Assembly: GCF_035222375.1 (NCBI RefSeq)
Contig: NC_085891.1
Span: 3,782,001 to 3,846,000, forward strand
Reading direction: 5' to 3'
Source: Podospora pseudocomata
Taxonomy: Eukaryota; Ascomycota; Sordariomycetes; Sordariales; Podosporaceae
DNA: 64,000 bases
The notes beneath the pieces were generated by a model. It ran no database searches. It worked only from the letters and a program-made list of their open reading frames with translations, and was not told the DNA's origin. Below are positions 11,896 to 23,026 of the stretch, piece by piece (positions within the stretch are counted from its first letter, which is position 1; each line of letters begins with the position of its first letter). Made by a program: the position numbers and the translations under genes.

Positions 11896-14788
11896 GTTTG
11901 CTCTGGTTGGTGGCTTTCGATAACAATCTCGCCGTCCCTTGGAAGGAAACTAATAACTGCTATGTTCGTGTTCCTCCCTTGCCTTGATATCTCCCCACGA
12001 AATGATATGCCAATATTCCCAAGTGGTCAACCTGGCGTTATCATCATTCCCGTAGATCCGGTATCCTAGCACAGACTGGCGCGTGTGTGTGCAGCGTGGT
12101 GATGGCCCAATATTCAACTGTGCTATCTGTGAAGGTGGTGGTCATTGGACCCTGGAGTGGTGCCATGGGTGTCAAGGGTTCTGGTGTTGTACTGGAATGG
12201 AATGCTTGGAAAGGGCGCAGGATTGATCCCCCCGCCGGGCCTTTCCGACCCATGGTTGCTCCTCCCCCACGATGCGACGCTGATGAGATTCAGTTGGACT
12301 AGCCGTGGGGACGAGGGGACTAAACACACCCCTGGCCTTGTCCTGCGTGAATCCATGTCCAATTATCTTTTTCGGACTCGCCCCGATGCGTGGAGCTAGC
12401 AGCCAACACGCGCATTTTGCTGATAAACGATACGAAAAATCGACAGGTTTTCTGCAATGAAAGTACAGAAGCTGCAGATAGAGGCCCCCATCTCCAATCA
12501 GGTCTGCAGTTGCATTGCAGTGACCAACATGAATCAGCTAGCAGCCCTTCGTGGTTGCACGGAACCGAACTGCTGGGATCGAGATCCGTCTTTTCTTGCT
12601 GTCGTTTGTTCTTGCTTGAGACCCCTCTCTCTTTCTTTTTTCTTCTTCTTTTTGTTGCTTTTTCTTTTCGTTACCTCATGTTGGTGATGTGATAATTCTT
12701 GCGGGGGAAGAAGCTGGGCTGGGACATCAATGGTATGATGTGGAAATCCTATGGTTTGATATCACACGATGTCGATGGTTTGTGGAAAAAAGATGAAAAC
12801 GCACGAAGCGAAGTTTGTTGAGCTACTGACGCCTCTGCCGGCGCCTGGAGTGAGGTGGTGGCAGCCCTAGTTTAGATGCCGCTCTCCCGAGGAGCGTTTT
12901 TAGCTGGGCACGGCTAAAAATGCTTGACCAACCTCCGTTGTCGGTGATTTCTCTGGTTTCCATGACTGCAACATCAGAAATTTCCATGCTACTACCTATT
13001 GTACATCTCATCAACCCGTTACATACTTCAAACTTGGTTGTTCCTTGGCCTTTTACAGTAGCTATATGCTTGACCGGGCTTTATCAGGAGAATCCTCCCC
13101 AGCTCTCAACCACGGGCAACCCGGTGATTATTCTACTTTTCAGATACTGGTAGCCTCTGTCCGCTCGGACCCTTCCCTCCGAGGTGGCTACTAGAACGGC
13201 TAGAACACAGCTCTAGCGACCCCTGTGGCTGATCCCGCGACGTACCCACTCAGTAAAGGAAACGTCAGCAAGCCACCCCCGGAAAGCTCCCCCGGTCGCT
13301 GCCCTACAGTCAAATATTGACCGAGGTGACACTGTGCTCGATGCCTGCAGACATTGCTCCGTCAGGCCATTCCTGCTCAAGAAATTGTCAGGTTGCAGCT
13401 TTCTCTCGATTTGGCCGGGCCAGAAGCCCAAGAGGGTGTCCAGTTGTTCCTCTGCGATTACCAGGGTCTTTTCCAGAAGTTCTCGAGACCGGAGTGTGGC
13501 AGGGGCAGTCAGGTCTTTGGACATATTGAGCAAAATCCTGGCTTTCGTGGGCAACCTACGGAGTACATACCTCGGTGAATCCCCGTCCTTGCTTACCTCG
13601 GCCACCAAAATTCCCGGTTCCAGTCCGCTCCGTTCCACCTCCTCTCCCAACAGCTTCCGGTTGCGGCACCGCGAGCCGGTTTCCAGTGTATTGCTCCCGC
13701 GCAGGCCGCGGCAAACCAGGTGCATGAACCGGGACGGCATTCAAGAACTTCCCTCTGAAACAACCCTTCCCTGATGATAGGTACTTTGTGTATGCGCATA
13801 ATTCGCCCACCGGGGGTGCCCTGCCTTCCAATGCAGACAACGCACAAAGTGAGACGCCACAACAAGCCCATCGCCAATCTTTGGGCACAGTCATCAGAAC
13901 GGTTTAGCTCCACGTCTGGACTATGTGCGAGCTGAATAGGTAGGTAGACAAACTACGAATACGATGAGTAGAATTGGACTTGGGAAAGATGGGAAAGTTT
14001 GCGAGTGAGTGACCCCCACGCTCAATACCTTACTGATAGCAGCAGCGAAAGCCGGTATTTATTGGTGGTAATCTCGGCCATCATCTTTGGAGGATTGCAG
14101 ACACCTGGATGTGTGGCTTGCGGGGAAATCGCTAGCTAGAATCACATTCTGATCGAGATGATGTTGACACCCAAGACACCTACCTCGAAATATGCAATGC
14201 TTCTCAACTGTCACACCGAGAAACAGAGCTTGCAGGCGGTGTGTCGAGTGTATGCACTTTGTTATCATCCAAAGGTGAAGACGTTCCTTTAAACTCAGGA
14301 GGCTGACCAGTACCAAAACAGCCCACGGCATCATTGTGGCACATACACACACATCACTCTCTTGGATTTTTGTGTCTCTGATGCATATGTGAGGCGTGAA
14401 TTATTAGTGTCGAACGGGGATGTCCCCTCGCTCTTGGTCCCTCTTTATCGGGACCTGTTTCCGAGAAAGGGGGGTTGTTGTGCCGCAAGGTCTTTTGGTA
14501 TGCATCGTTTCCATTGACTCTGTGCCCTCTGAACTACCGAAAGGGTGGTCTCAAGTTGTATCCAGCCTGAGCTTGACGGACCTGGTGGTTCCAACGGTCA
14601 TTGAAAAATGCTCGACATAATGGCATTGGTGTGAGGTATCCGAATATACATCTCCATTTCCCCTAATCAACCCAACATCGTCCCAACTCCATGAAAGCAC
14701 GAAGAGCACATGTTCTTCATATTGGAACACCGGAGCCAATTTACTGTGTGGTCTGATGCTAGGCTCTCAGTTGCAGCAGGCCCTTCCT
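11896..14788. other. Intergenic region, 2.9 kb, no confident gene
   Basis: Upstream of the FAD monooxygenase and downstream of the Clr5-domain gene. The longest frame is 13213-13740 on the minus strand (175 codons, containing a moderately plausible helical stretch around LLEKTLVIAEEQLDTLLGFW). I recognise no family, it overlaps an equally open frame on the opposite strand, and it has no splice partners. I rate it about 0.2 as a gene. The rest has only short frames. No RNA-gene signature was seen. Confidence 0.5.
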
Positions 14789-16119
14789 TCAGAAATTTGC
14801 ATCTTGCTCGCTCAACTTGCTCAACTGCCTAGTTTCGGAGATTGCCTCGTCAATCTTTGCCATGATCCAAGACTTGTTTGTATCCTGTGATAAATTGGCC
14901 GCAAGATCTTGTAGGTCCGATAGTATTGGGATGATCCGCTTCTCGGCGTGCTCTCTAAAGCTCTGTTCGATCTCAAAGTCTTCAATAACGGGCTGATAAC
15001 CTGCAACATGAGAGGGTCAGTCTCCATCGAGGGAATCAGTGTGGGGACAGTACATACTCGGCGGCGGGATGTTGTAGTTTGGGTCTTCAGGAAAGAGAAT
15101 ATTCCACAGAGTCTGCCACGTCATTGTTTCTGATGCCATGTGCTCCTTGAGACTCCAGGCCTGCTCAAAGCCCACTCCATCTTCAAAACTAAACTGGCGC
15201 TCTGAAACTACCTGGCACATTTCTTCTGGCGGTAACTGTGCATGTGTCTCAAGCAATCCCCGACTGGTAAAAAAGACGTGACATCTTGGACAGCGGTGCT
15301 CCTGAGAGTGCATCTGTAACACATGGTCGCTATTGTAGAGCTGTCAGCCTTTGGTGGGTAATGTGGCAATCATACCTAGCAACAATACTTACACAACTAG
15401 CCTGATACTATTGAATCCGTCAATAGCACAGAATTGGTAATCTCTGATATTGAACCTATGAGGATTTCGCTTTCGAAAGGGGCATGCGTAGAACACGGTC
15501 GTTCCAACTCCGTGAAGCTGGTCACCCTCCCTGCCAGGTTCCGGCATGCCGACATGTACGCGAGGGTTCACGAGTTTCGGACTATCTTTATGCCTTGAAG
15601 TAGTCATTCTCGGCTCGTGGTATGAAACAGGGTGTTCGGAATGAGGATTGAAGGCGGTAATATTTGAGACTGATGGCCCCGCCAGAGCAGTGGATGTTGC
15701 CTCGGGGTCATTATCGTCCCTTGGAGAAGTTGCCTGTGGGCTTGGTGCAGAAGTTTGATAGGCTCTATCACTTGTTAGTCGTCCAAGAGTGTACAGGGGG
15801 CATGTTGAGGTTTTTCATACGGAGCAGCAGAAAGTTGTCCCCCTTTGTACTTGCTGATATTCCATTTGGCCCTCCCGAGACGATGAACATATTGTCGACG
15901 ACTGTTCGGGTTAGCAAGTACGCTGAAGATTTGATGAATTATCTACCTTGCTTACCTAGCCTTGAAGTTGAACTCTCTTTCCATGTATTTCTTTGTGGCA
16001 TCAATCGTCGATGTTCGGTACTTGGCGACTATCTGGTCTTTGAATTCCTCCCACCGAGACTCGGGGATTCTATCTGTATGACCCCGTTCTTCCCTAAAAA
16101 GATCATTGGGTCGAGACAT
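14789..16119 (-). CDS. Clr5-domain protein with C-terminal zinc-finger-like region
   Basis: Five exons read by hand: 15956-16119, 15821-15901, 15393-15764, 15058-15329 and 14789-15000, total 1101 bases, 366 residues. Residues about 15-75 form a Clr5 domain, a short fungal helical domain (RIPESRWEEFKDQIV, then RRQYVHRLGRAKWNISKYK after intron 1). A Ser/Pro/Asp-rich linker follows. Then comes FYACPFRKRNPHRFN, and HVLQMHSQEHRCPRCHVFF...LLETH, which resembles the C2H2-like cysteine/histidine arrangement found in many Sordariomycete proteins. The C-terminus (EFEIEQ-like, ending SEQDANF) is helical. Intron 2 has GTATGA, a perfect CTAAC branch and a TAG acceptor. The start at 16119 (MSRPNDLF) gives the shortest sensible leader; an ATG at 16167 is possible. 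Clr5-domain proteins are thought to be nuclear or regulatory, but direct function is poorly known. Divergent from the small membrane-protein gene at 16512. Confidence 0.8.
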
Positions 16120-16511
16120 ATATGATGGGCATGGAAGTCCAAAGCTACAGCAGTGGTGAAATAACAATCAAGAGCTCAACGTGATGGATGGTATTTTGCG
16201 GAATTTGGTGATCAGTGTGGCTGCATGCTCCGTTCTTCCATTCGTCAAGAGGGCCCCGCTCCAAATGGAATTTGCCAAGAGGAATTGTCAGCAACACCAA
16301 ATTACATGTCCGCGTCATCAGTCCCCTGCTGTGTGACCTGACGAAGGTCCGAATCTTGCAGTACACCAATTAAATCTTCCGTGGATTCATCACATGACTG
16401 GCACTCTGTGGATTAAAAGCTCGACTGCCCCGCTCCCGTGGAATTTGGCTTGAATTTCCATTTCCCTTCTGATCAAATTCCACGAAATTCCAATTTCCAT
16501 CCCGCATCCAA
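16120..16511. promoter_or_regulatory. Divergent intergenic region, 392 bases
   Basis: Lies between the Clr5-domain gene (-) and the small membrane-protein gene (+). Near 16430-16500 are several copies of a short ttccatttcc/aatttcca-like word, possibly regulatory. No conserved promoter box can be assigned with confidence. Confidence 0.4.
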
Positions 16512-17071
16512 ATGTCGAATCACGAGAGCACCAATGACGACGTCGAGGCTCAGGGAACACAGTTGTCAAGAATTCTTGTTACCAAGAAGGCAGTGGTAGC
16601 TGTTTATGGTCTTGTTCTCTCTATCGACCTGGTGTTGTCAGCGTTGCAAGAGCAACTGCCCAGTCCTCATGCTTATAAGCTGGGACGATCTGTGTAGGTC
16701 TTGACAACCATTGCCATGTCTTTGTCCTCACCTTGGAATTCCATGCACTATCCTAACAACACATTGGCCGGTAGCCTCATCGCTGTCTGGCTTATCAACA
16801 CCATCATCTCGTTCCTGCTCGGCAAGGAATACCTCAAACAGTGAGATTTAATCCGTACATCCTACATGCAATGCGTGATGCTGACTTGGTCGTTCATAGG
16901 AACGCCGGCAACATCACAGTGACATTCATTGTGGTTGCTCTGTTTTTGAACACCGTTCTTTCAACAGTAATTGACGGTGTTAGTATTATAATGGCAGCTT
17001 TCCTTGCTGGGTATGTGTGCCCTGAGATGTTGAGAGGGCTCGCTGAACGGGCTGCAATGATTGGAACATGA
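16512..17071 (+). CDS. Small multi-pass membrane protein of unknown function
   Basis: Three exons, 16512-16693, 16775-16840 and 16900-17071, total 420 bases, 139 residues. Intron 1 uses GTAGGT...CTAAC...TAG and intron 2 GTGAGA...TAG. The spliced frame is open throughout and joins hydrophobic blocks sensibly. After a polar acidic N-terminus (about 20 residues) there are hydrophobic segments at roughly 27-45, 59-77, 88-105 and 105-122, so three or four membrane passes with no signal peptide. No family is recognised. The middle exon is 66 bases and wholly hydrophobic. The coherent membrane topology after splicing is the main reason for calling the gene. Confidence 0.65.
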
Positions 17072-17308
17072 GCTACGGACAAGGTGTGAGAGCTTCACAT
17101 CAATTCCCTATGTTACACGCATGCATTTTTGACAGCCATCTCTTCTTCTCTTGAGCTTCTCACATAACGAATAGCATGAATTACCACATTCTATATAAGA
17201 AACTGTCTCTACGCCCCCCCAGCCTGCTTCTATTTTTGAGCCTGTCTGACTCTATTTAATCGTCTATTAACCTATCTCGTGCTTTTGATTCTCCATGCCT
17301 ATTCATGT

Positions 17309-18838
17309 CTACACCCTCGCCAACGCTCCCTTGAATATCTCCACAAACCTCCACACATCCTCAAACCGGCAATACATCGGCACCGGAGCCACTCTAATCA
17401 CATCCGGCTTCCTCGCATCGCAGACAACCCCCTCCTCCGCCAACACTTTACTCACACCCTCCAATATCCCCTCCCTCAGCATCAAACTCAACTGAGTCCC
17501 CCTCTCGAGCGGGTCCCCCGGCGTGATGATCCTAAAAGCCTGCTCCTCCCCCTTCCTCCCAACCCCCTCTCTGATCAGCCCCTCCAGCAAGTATTCCAGA
17601 TACCCCGTCAACACCACCGCCTTACCCCTCAACCTCTCCATATACCTCTCCCCCACCGACTCAAACACCCCCAACGCAGCACTCACACTCGCCAGGTCAA
17701 TCGCACTCGGGTTGCTCAACTGCCAGCCGCTCGCCCCTTTGCTAGGCTTGAACTCCTTCTCCATCAGAAACCTAACCGACTTGTCCGCTCCATACCAACC
17801 CTCCAACCTGTCCAGGTTTCTGGAATGGTGTTTTTGGTGAAGGAACAAGCCGGCTGTCGATCCCGGTCCGGCGTTGATGTACTTGTAGGTGCACCACACC
17901 GCGAAATCGACGTTCCAGTCGTGGAGGCAGAGTGGGACGTTGCCGGCCGCGTGGGCGAGGTCCCAGCCTACGCAGGGGATGCCGAGGGAGTGGGCGTGGG
18001 CGGTGATGGTTTTGATGTCGAGGAGCTGGCCGGTGTAGTACTGGATTCCAGGGAGGAGGACAAGAGCGGTGGAGGGGGCGTGCTCGGTTATGGTGGCGAG
18101 GATGGATTCGGTGGTGAGGTAGAGGTCGGGGGTGGGTTGGATTTCGATGAGGGAGGTGGAGGGGGAGAGGTTGTGGTGGCGGATTTGGGATTGGATGGCG
18201 TACTTTGTGGGGTTAGAAGTCCGGAAAAGGGAAGAATGGGAGGGAGGAGACATACCCAGTCTGAAGGGAAGGGTTTCCACTCGATGATGACTTTGTGTCT
18301 TTCTGCTGTTGGCTTGTAGAAGGAGGCCATCATGAGGTGGAGGTTGGCGGTGAGGGTGTTCATGTAGATGATCTCTTCTGGCACAGCAGCACCAACGAGG
18401 TCGACCGATTTCCTGGCACAAGACTCGGCCAGGTCTTGCCAGCTGGACAGAGGCGAGTTTTCGAGGGTTGAAAAGTGACCGTTGACACCGATGCTGGCCC
18501 ATGTTTCTAACTGTGACTCAAGGGCTCTTCTCACAGCTTTTGGCTGAGCGCCGAGGGAGTTCCCAACAAAGTAGATGCTCTTTTCATCTTCACTGTCGTT
18601 TTCCCCTACGAGGTTGTTAGAGTCTGCTGGTTCAAGCACACAGGGCGCAACACATACCGGGACTGACCCCATTCAGAGCCTTCTTCTTCAACGAAGTCCT
18701 CGTGGGAATATTGAATTCTTCTCTGAGATGGCCAAGCTTGTCTTGCTGATCAAGACTTTGAGCGTATTCAAGAGTTCCCGCTTCAGCTGGAAATGAGGGC
18801 TTCTGGCCGCTCCGGAAGGCTGCTGTGAGAGAATCCAT
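17309..18838 (-). CDS. BNA5: Kynureninase (L-kynurenine hydrolase)
   Basis: Three exons, 18658-18838, 18256-18605 and 17309-18202, giving 474 residues. It is a pyridoxal-phosphate enzyme that splits kynurenine or 3-hydroxykynurenine into anthranilate or 3-hydroxyanthranilate plus alanine, in the tryptophan-to-NAD pathway; it is cytosolic. Visible motifs are IYFVGNSLG near the start of the fold, [10 protein letters not shown] (D258, PLP ring contact), and [11 protein letters not shown] with the PLP-binding Lys at residue 284. Length matches fungal kynureninases (about 460-480). Intron 1 is 52 bases with CTAAC only ten bases before its TAG. An alternative acceptor nearer the donor would make an impossible 34-base intron. 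Intron 2 ends CTAACCCCACAAAG. The gene faces away from the indoleamine dioxygenase gene across 974 bases. Confidence 0.95.
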
Positions 18839-19812
18839 TGTGCCGCTGTTGACACAGAACTACAAGACTGAAACTGAAAGGGAAGATATTGTATCGACTT
18901 CCATGAGGCCATATCGCACTCCCCCTTTCTATCCCTTGTATCACTTTATACAAGTCCACAAACCGTTTTCGGAGGCCACGTGCCGTGTCACCAGTTCCAT
19001 GCTCCCGGGTCAGAGTGGGCCCCAGACGGGTTTCCGCGATCCGTCTTCCGCACATTTCCGCCTTCCGCACTTCCGCAGCTCCACCATACAAACGGACGAT
19101 GACGCCGATTAGGGGTCCCAAAAACAGCAATTACAGGGTTGAAAATTACAGAGAATCCAAGCTGACCAACTCCAGGACCTGTTTTGCAGAATCTTGGTTG
19201 GGGTAACCACATGCTGCAATCGGGCAAAGCCCATCACAAAACGTTCATCTCAATGCATCAATCCGACCCTTGTTTGCACACCTGCACGGACTCTTGTCTA
19301 TTGAATATTGAACTGTGCCTTACTCCTTACCACCGACTCGACTCGACTGGATTCCCGGCCCGTGTTGTATTCGTCAAACAAAAGATCTGCCAAGACAACA
19401 TCGGACGGCGGCTTACACCTCCTACCTGCACAGCATTCTGCACCTGTACGCACACCGGCCCTGCCATCTTGTTATCAAACAGAAAAAAACGCCGCTAATC
19501 TGTGCTCGGAAGGACGGACGGAGCTAAAGGCATCATACAGGTAAAACGTCACCATGATCTCGGATCATCTGGTTCGGCCCAGCTTCTGTTTGTCTGCCCA
19601 AGCCCAGTGCCAACTGCCAAAGCCGTTGTTGACCGCTGACCCCCTTGCTGATTGATGGGGCATCTTATCGAGCCCCCGTTTCTATTTCTTCTTTACCGAG
19701 ATGTTCCCCCTACTCCTGACCCTTTGCCACCCATCTCATCTTCCGCGCTCACCTGAATCTTGACTACCGCTTCTGGATTTTGTCTCACTTCATCCAGTCT
19801 TCCGCTCTCACC
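18839..19812. promoter_or_regulatory. Shared divergent promoter region of kynureninase and indoleamine dioxygenase genes
   Basis: 974 bases with both kynurenine-pathway genes leading outward. The arrangement fits a bidirectional promoter. The region near 19010-19085 has repeated ttccgc/cttccgc words, and the 60 bases before the dioxygenase ATG are CT-rich. No specific factor site can be named with confidence. Confidence 0.55.
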
Positions 19813-21217
19813 ATGTCACCCTGCGAGCCAGTGCCTGCCACCAAGGCTAGTCACAGTGATGTTTCTCGCGTCCTATCAGACGACTTTGGTGTCACATCCA
19901 ATGCTTTCCTTCCAGAACAACAACCTCTCTCGAGGCTTCCAGATCAATACTATGCCCCCTGGGAAACCATTGTCTCTTCTCTTTCCTCCCATATTCAACA
20001 ACAGACTCTCCGCCAGGAGGTAGACAGATTGCCAATCCTATCAACAGACCGCCTGGCCTCAGAAGCCGAATGGAGACGAGCCTATGTTGTCTTGGGCTTC
20101 CTCACACATGCCTACGTCTGGGGAGGTGACGTTGCTTCCGAGGTCGGTATTTTACTTGAACCAGCACCACCTTACTTTGAACTGACACGACTCACAGATC
20201 CTCCCCCCACCCATAACTGTCCCTCTCCTCTCCGTTTCCAGACACCTCTCTCTTCCCCCAGTAGCCACCTATGCCGCGGTCAACCTCTGGAACTTTTCTT
20301 CGGTATCTCCAACATCCGACCTCGCTGACCTCGACTCCCTCACCGCACTCCACACCTTCACCGGCACTCAAGATGAGTCCTGGTTCTACATGGTCAGCGT
20401 CGCCATGGAGGCCCGAGGCGGTCCCATCATCCCCGTCATGCTCTCCGCCCTATCTGCCCTCCAACACCACGACCTTCCCGCCGCCACCGAGGCCATCAAC
20501 GAAATCACCTCCTGCATCCACAAACTGGGGATATTGCTCGACAGGATGGACGAAAGGTGCGACCCAGAAGTGTTTTACCATCAGATCCGTCCTTTCCTAG
20601 CAGGCAGCAAGAACATGGCCGGGGCCGGGCTGCCAAACGGCGTGTTCTATGACGAGGGACAAGACGGCAAGGGAGAATGGAGACAGTACCGAGGAGGAAG
20701 CAACGGCCAAAGCTCGCTCATCCAGCTATTTGACCTCGTGCTGGGAGTTGAGCACGTCGCACAGGGTAATGCGAGCCCGGACTCGTACTCGCGGGAGAAG
20801 AAGATGGAGAGTTTCCACAGGGAGGTCAGAGGGTACATGCCGGAGCCGCACAGGAGGCTTCTTGAGTTTGTGGAGGGGCGGTACCCAGGAGGATTGAGGA
20901 AAGGTGTGGAGGATTTGTTGGTGACACCGAGCACAGAGGGAAACGACGGTGAGAGAAGGGAGTTGAGGGAGGCGTTCACGACGGCGACCAAGGCGCTGGC
21001 TGAGTTTAGGAATAAGCACTTGCAGATTGTGACGCGATATATCGTAATCCCGTCGAGGAAGGAGAACAAGGCCAAGGGAAGTAACTTGGCGACGGCGTCA
21101 TCGAGGCTGGCGGGGGATGATGATAAGAAGCTGACGGGGACAGGGGGGACTGCACTATTGCCGTTCCTGAAGCAATCACGGGATGAAACGTTTCGCGCGG
21201 GGGATTTTTCGCGATGA
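19813..21217 (+). CDS. BNA2: Indoleamine 2,3-dioxygenase
   Basis: Two exons, 19813-20142 and 20198-21217, 449 residues. This heme enzyme opens the indole ring of tryptophan to give N-formylkynurenine, the first step of the kynurenine route to NAD. Family marks are LGFLTHAYVWGG, PPVATYAAVNLWNF, the substrate-pocket segment, SSLIQLFDLVLGVEH, YMPEPHRRLLEF, and FRNKHLQIVTRYI with the proximal heme histidine at residue 384. The intron donor must be GAG|GTCGGT, since the better-looking GTATTT four bases on breaks the frame, so this is a weak 5' splice site. The C-terminal tail is longer and more basic than in mammalian IDO, as is common in fungi. Divergent from kynureninase, which acts later in the same pathway. 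Confidence 0.95.
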
Positions 21218-21825
21218 AAGCCATGTCATGGCATGTCATGTCATGTCATGAAAAAAAGGAGGGAACTTTGCTGTAAGATAGCGGGGCTTGTGATATGCGG
21301 CGGGCGGCTGATGAATGTGTGTCTCGACAAATAGAAGATGATGTTCTTGAACAAGTTCAAATGCAGAACTTGTCTCGGCAATAAACAACCCACATCCGCG
21401 GGGTCGGGTCTCCGGTTTTTGCGGCGGGCGGCCCCCAAAGTTCCCCCCAGTTCCTTACTGCGGTAGGGCGCCGTGCAAAGTTCCTTTGATTACCCGCTTT
21501 GCTGCACATCATGTTGGAACTTTTGGGGTGTGTCTCGGCCAATCACAGCCCACGATGGCTTCGCATTCGCAAGCACCACTGCCAAATATCCCACTTGCTC
21601 TGATCATGTTGCAGTAGATCTGCTACGTAGCATTGCCATCTCACTACCGATGGATGATGGATGGCATATCCCTACTTTACCTACTTGATCAATACAGATA
21701 GACATCTCCTCATTCTCATCCTTGCTGCCGTTGTCTTTTCCCTCCGCTAGATACCTCTTCTCTTTTCTTCTTATTCCCTTTTTCTTTCTTTCTATTATAT
21801 ATACACTTTATACAACCACATCACC
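21218..21825. other. Intergenic region with a short catgt repeat and TATA-like stretch
   Basis: Just after the dioxygenase stop, 21224-21250 is a run of imperfect catgt units. Near 21795-21803 is a TATATATA stretch about 25 bases before the NmrA-like ATG. That is close for a TATA box unless the leader is very short. No gene. Confidence 0.45.
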
Positions 21826-23026
21826 ATGTCATCAACAACAACAACACCAGAAACCAAGACCGTCCTGGTGATAGGCGCAACAGGCAAGCAAGGTCGGGCT
21901 TTCATCCGCTCCTTGCTCTTCCCTTCGGCAGCGTCAACACCATCATCACCCACAACGACAACCTTCCCTAGATCCCAAGCTGAAAACTGGCGCATCCTCG
22001 CCCTCACTCGAGACGCCTCTGCCCCACCAGCCCAGGCGCTCCTCGAAGAAGCCAAACAACACAATGCCACGTCCAAGATCACGCTTGTAGAAGCCTGCCT
22101 CAACACACCTTCCACCCTCCGGACAGTGTTTGAATCCCACCCCAACATCTACTCCGTCTTCGTCGTGCTCGCCTACCCTGGACTTGGCACACCATCAACG
22201 GCCCAAAAGGAGAAAGCCCAGGGGACCCTGATTGCAGATCTAGCAGTGGAGTTTGGGGTCAACATTTTGGTGTACAGCAGCGCGATCCCCATCGGTCCAG
22301 ATCCCAGCCATGGGATCGACGAGTCGAGGAAGCAGAAGAGAGAGGTGGAGTACTACATTGAGGACTTGGGGAAGAAGAACCCCGGGCTGAAATGGATCGT
22401 GATACGGCCGGGGTTCTTTTACGAGAACCTGGAGGGCATGTTTGGGGCGATTGGGGCGACGATGTATAGGGATGGGTTGAAGAAGGAGACGACGCTTCCG
22501 ATGGTTGCGTCGGGGGATTTGGGGAGGGTGGTTGCTGGGTTACTACAGGTACGCGGTTTTGTTTGGTTGCTCTTGATGGCCCGCGTGTTTGAAATGGTTT
22601 GAGTAAACAAACAAGATGCTGACAACGCGTAAACAGAACCCAGAGCCATACTTCAACCAGTTTCTCTGCGTGACGTCTGGCCCGATGACGATGAGAGAGG
22701 TGCTTGAGGCTCATAAACGGGCGACGGGGAAGCCGATGCCTGCTGCCCCGGGATTTGTGGGTTGGATCCTGCTCAAGATCAACAAGGGAGCGCAGGATCT
22801 GGTCAAGGAGGCTGAAATCAACCATGCCAACAGGATGAGCGGGAAGTTGCCGACTTTTGAAGAGGAGGTTGAGCGGGCCAAGAGTGTTTGTGAGCTGCAG
22901 ACATATGAGCAGTGGAAGAGGGCTCTGGCGAGCGGTGAGAGTGGGGGAGACGAGATGTCGAGGAGGGTAAGCATGAGCAGCTGGAACAACTTGTCGTTGA
23001 TGAAGCTGTTGACAGGGCGGTCGTAG
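21826..23026 (+). CDS. NmrA-like NAD(P)-binding protein (atypical short-chain dehydrogenase, HSCARG type)
   Basis: Two exons, 21826-22548 and 22637-23026 (intron GTACGC...CAG, 88 bases), 370 residues. The N-terminus has the NmrA-family nucleotide-binding signature GATGKQGR (Rossmann beta1-turn-alpha1). LALTRDAS marks the second strand, and ILVYSSAIP is the position of the lost catalytic region typical of these proteins. WIVIRPGFFYEN is the usual core strand and loop. The C-terminal half is helical (MTMREVLEAHKRATGKPMPAAP), with the usual NmrA C-terminal domain. Fungal members act as redox sensors or regulators of nitrogen metabolism, and enzymatic activity is often absent. No specific partner is indicated here. 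Confidence 0.88.

Noticed and set aside
17279-18319. 346-codon + strand frame
   Set aside because: Antisense of kynureninase exon 3. The other strand has the catalytic motifs.
18624-18657. Shorter kynureninase intron ending at CAG|ACTCT
   Set aside because: In frame, but the intron would be only 34 bases. The 52-base alternative has a CTAAC branch point and also keeps the frame.
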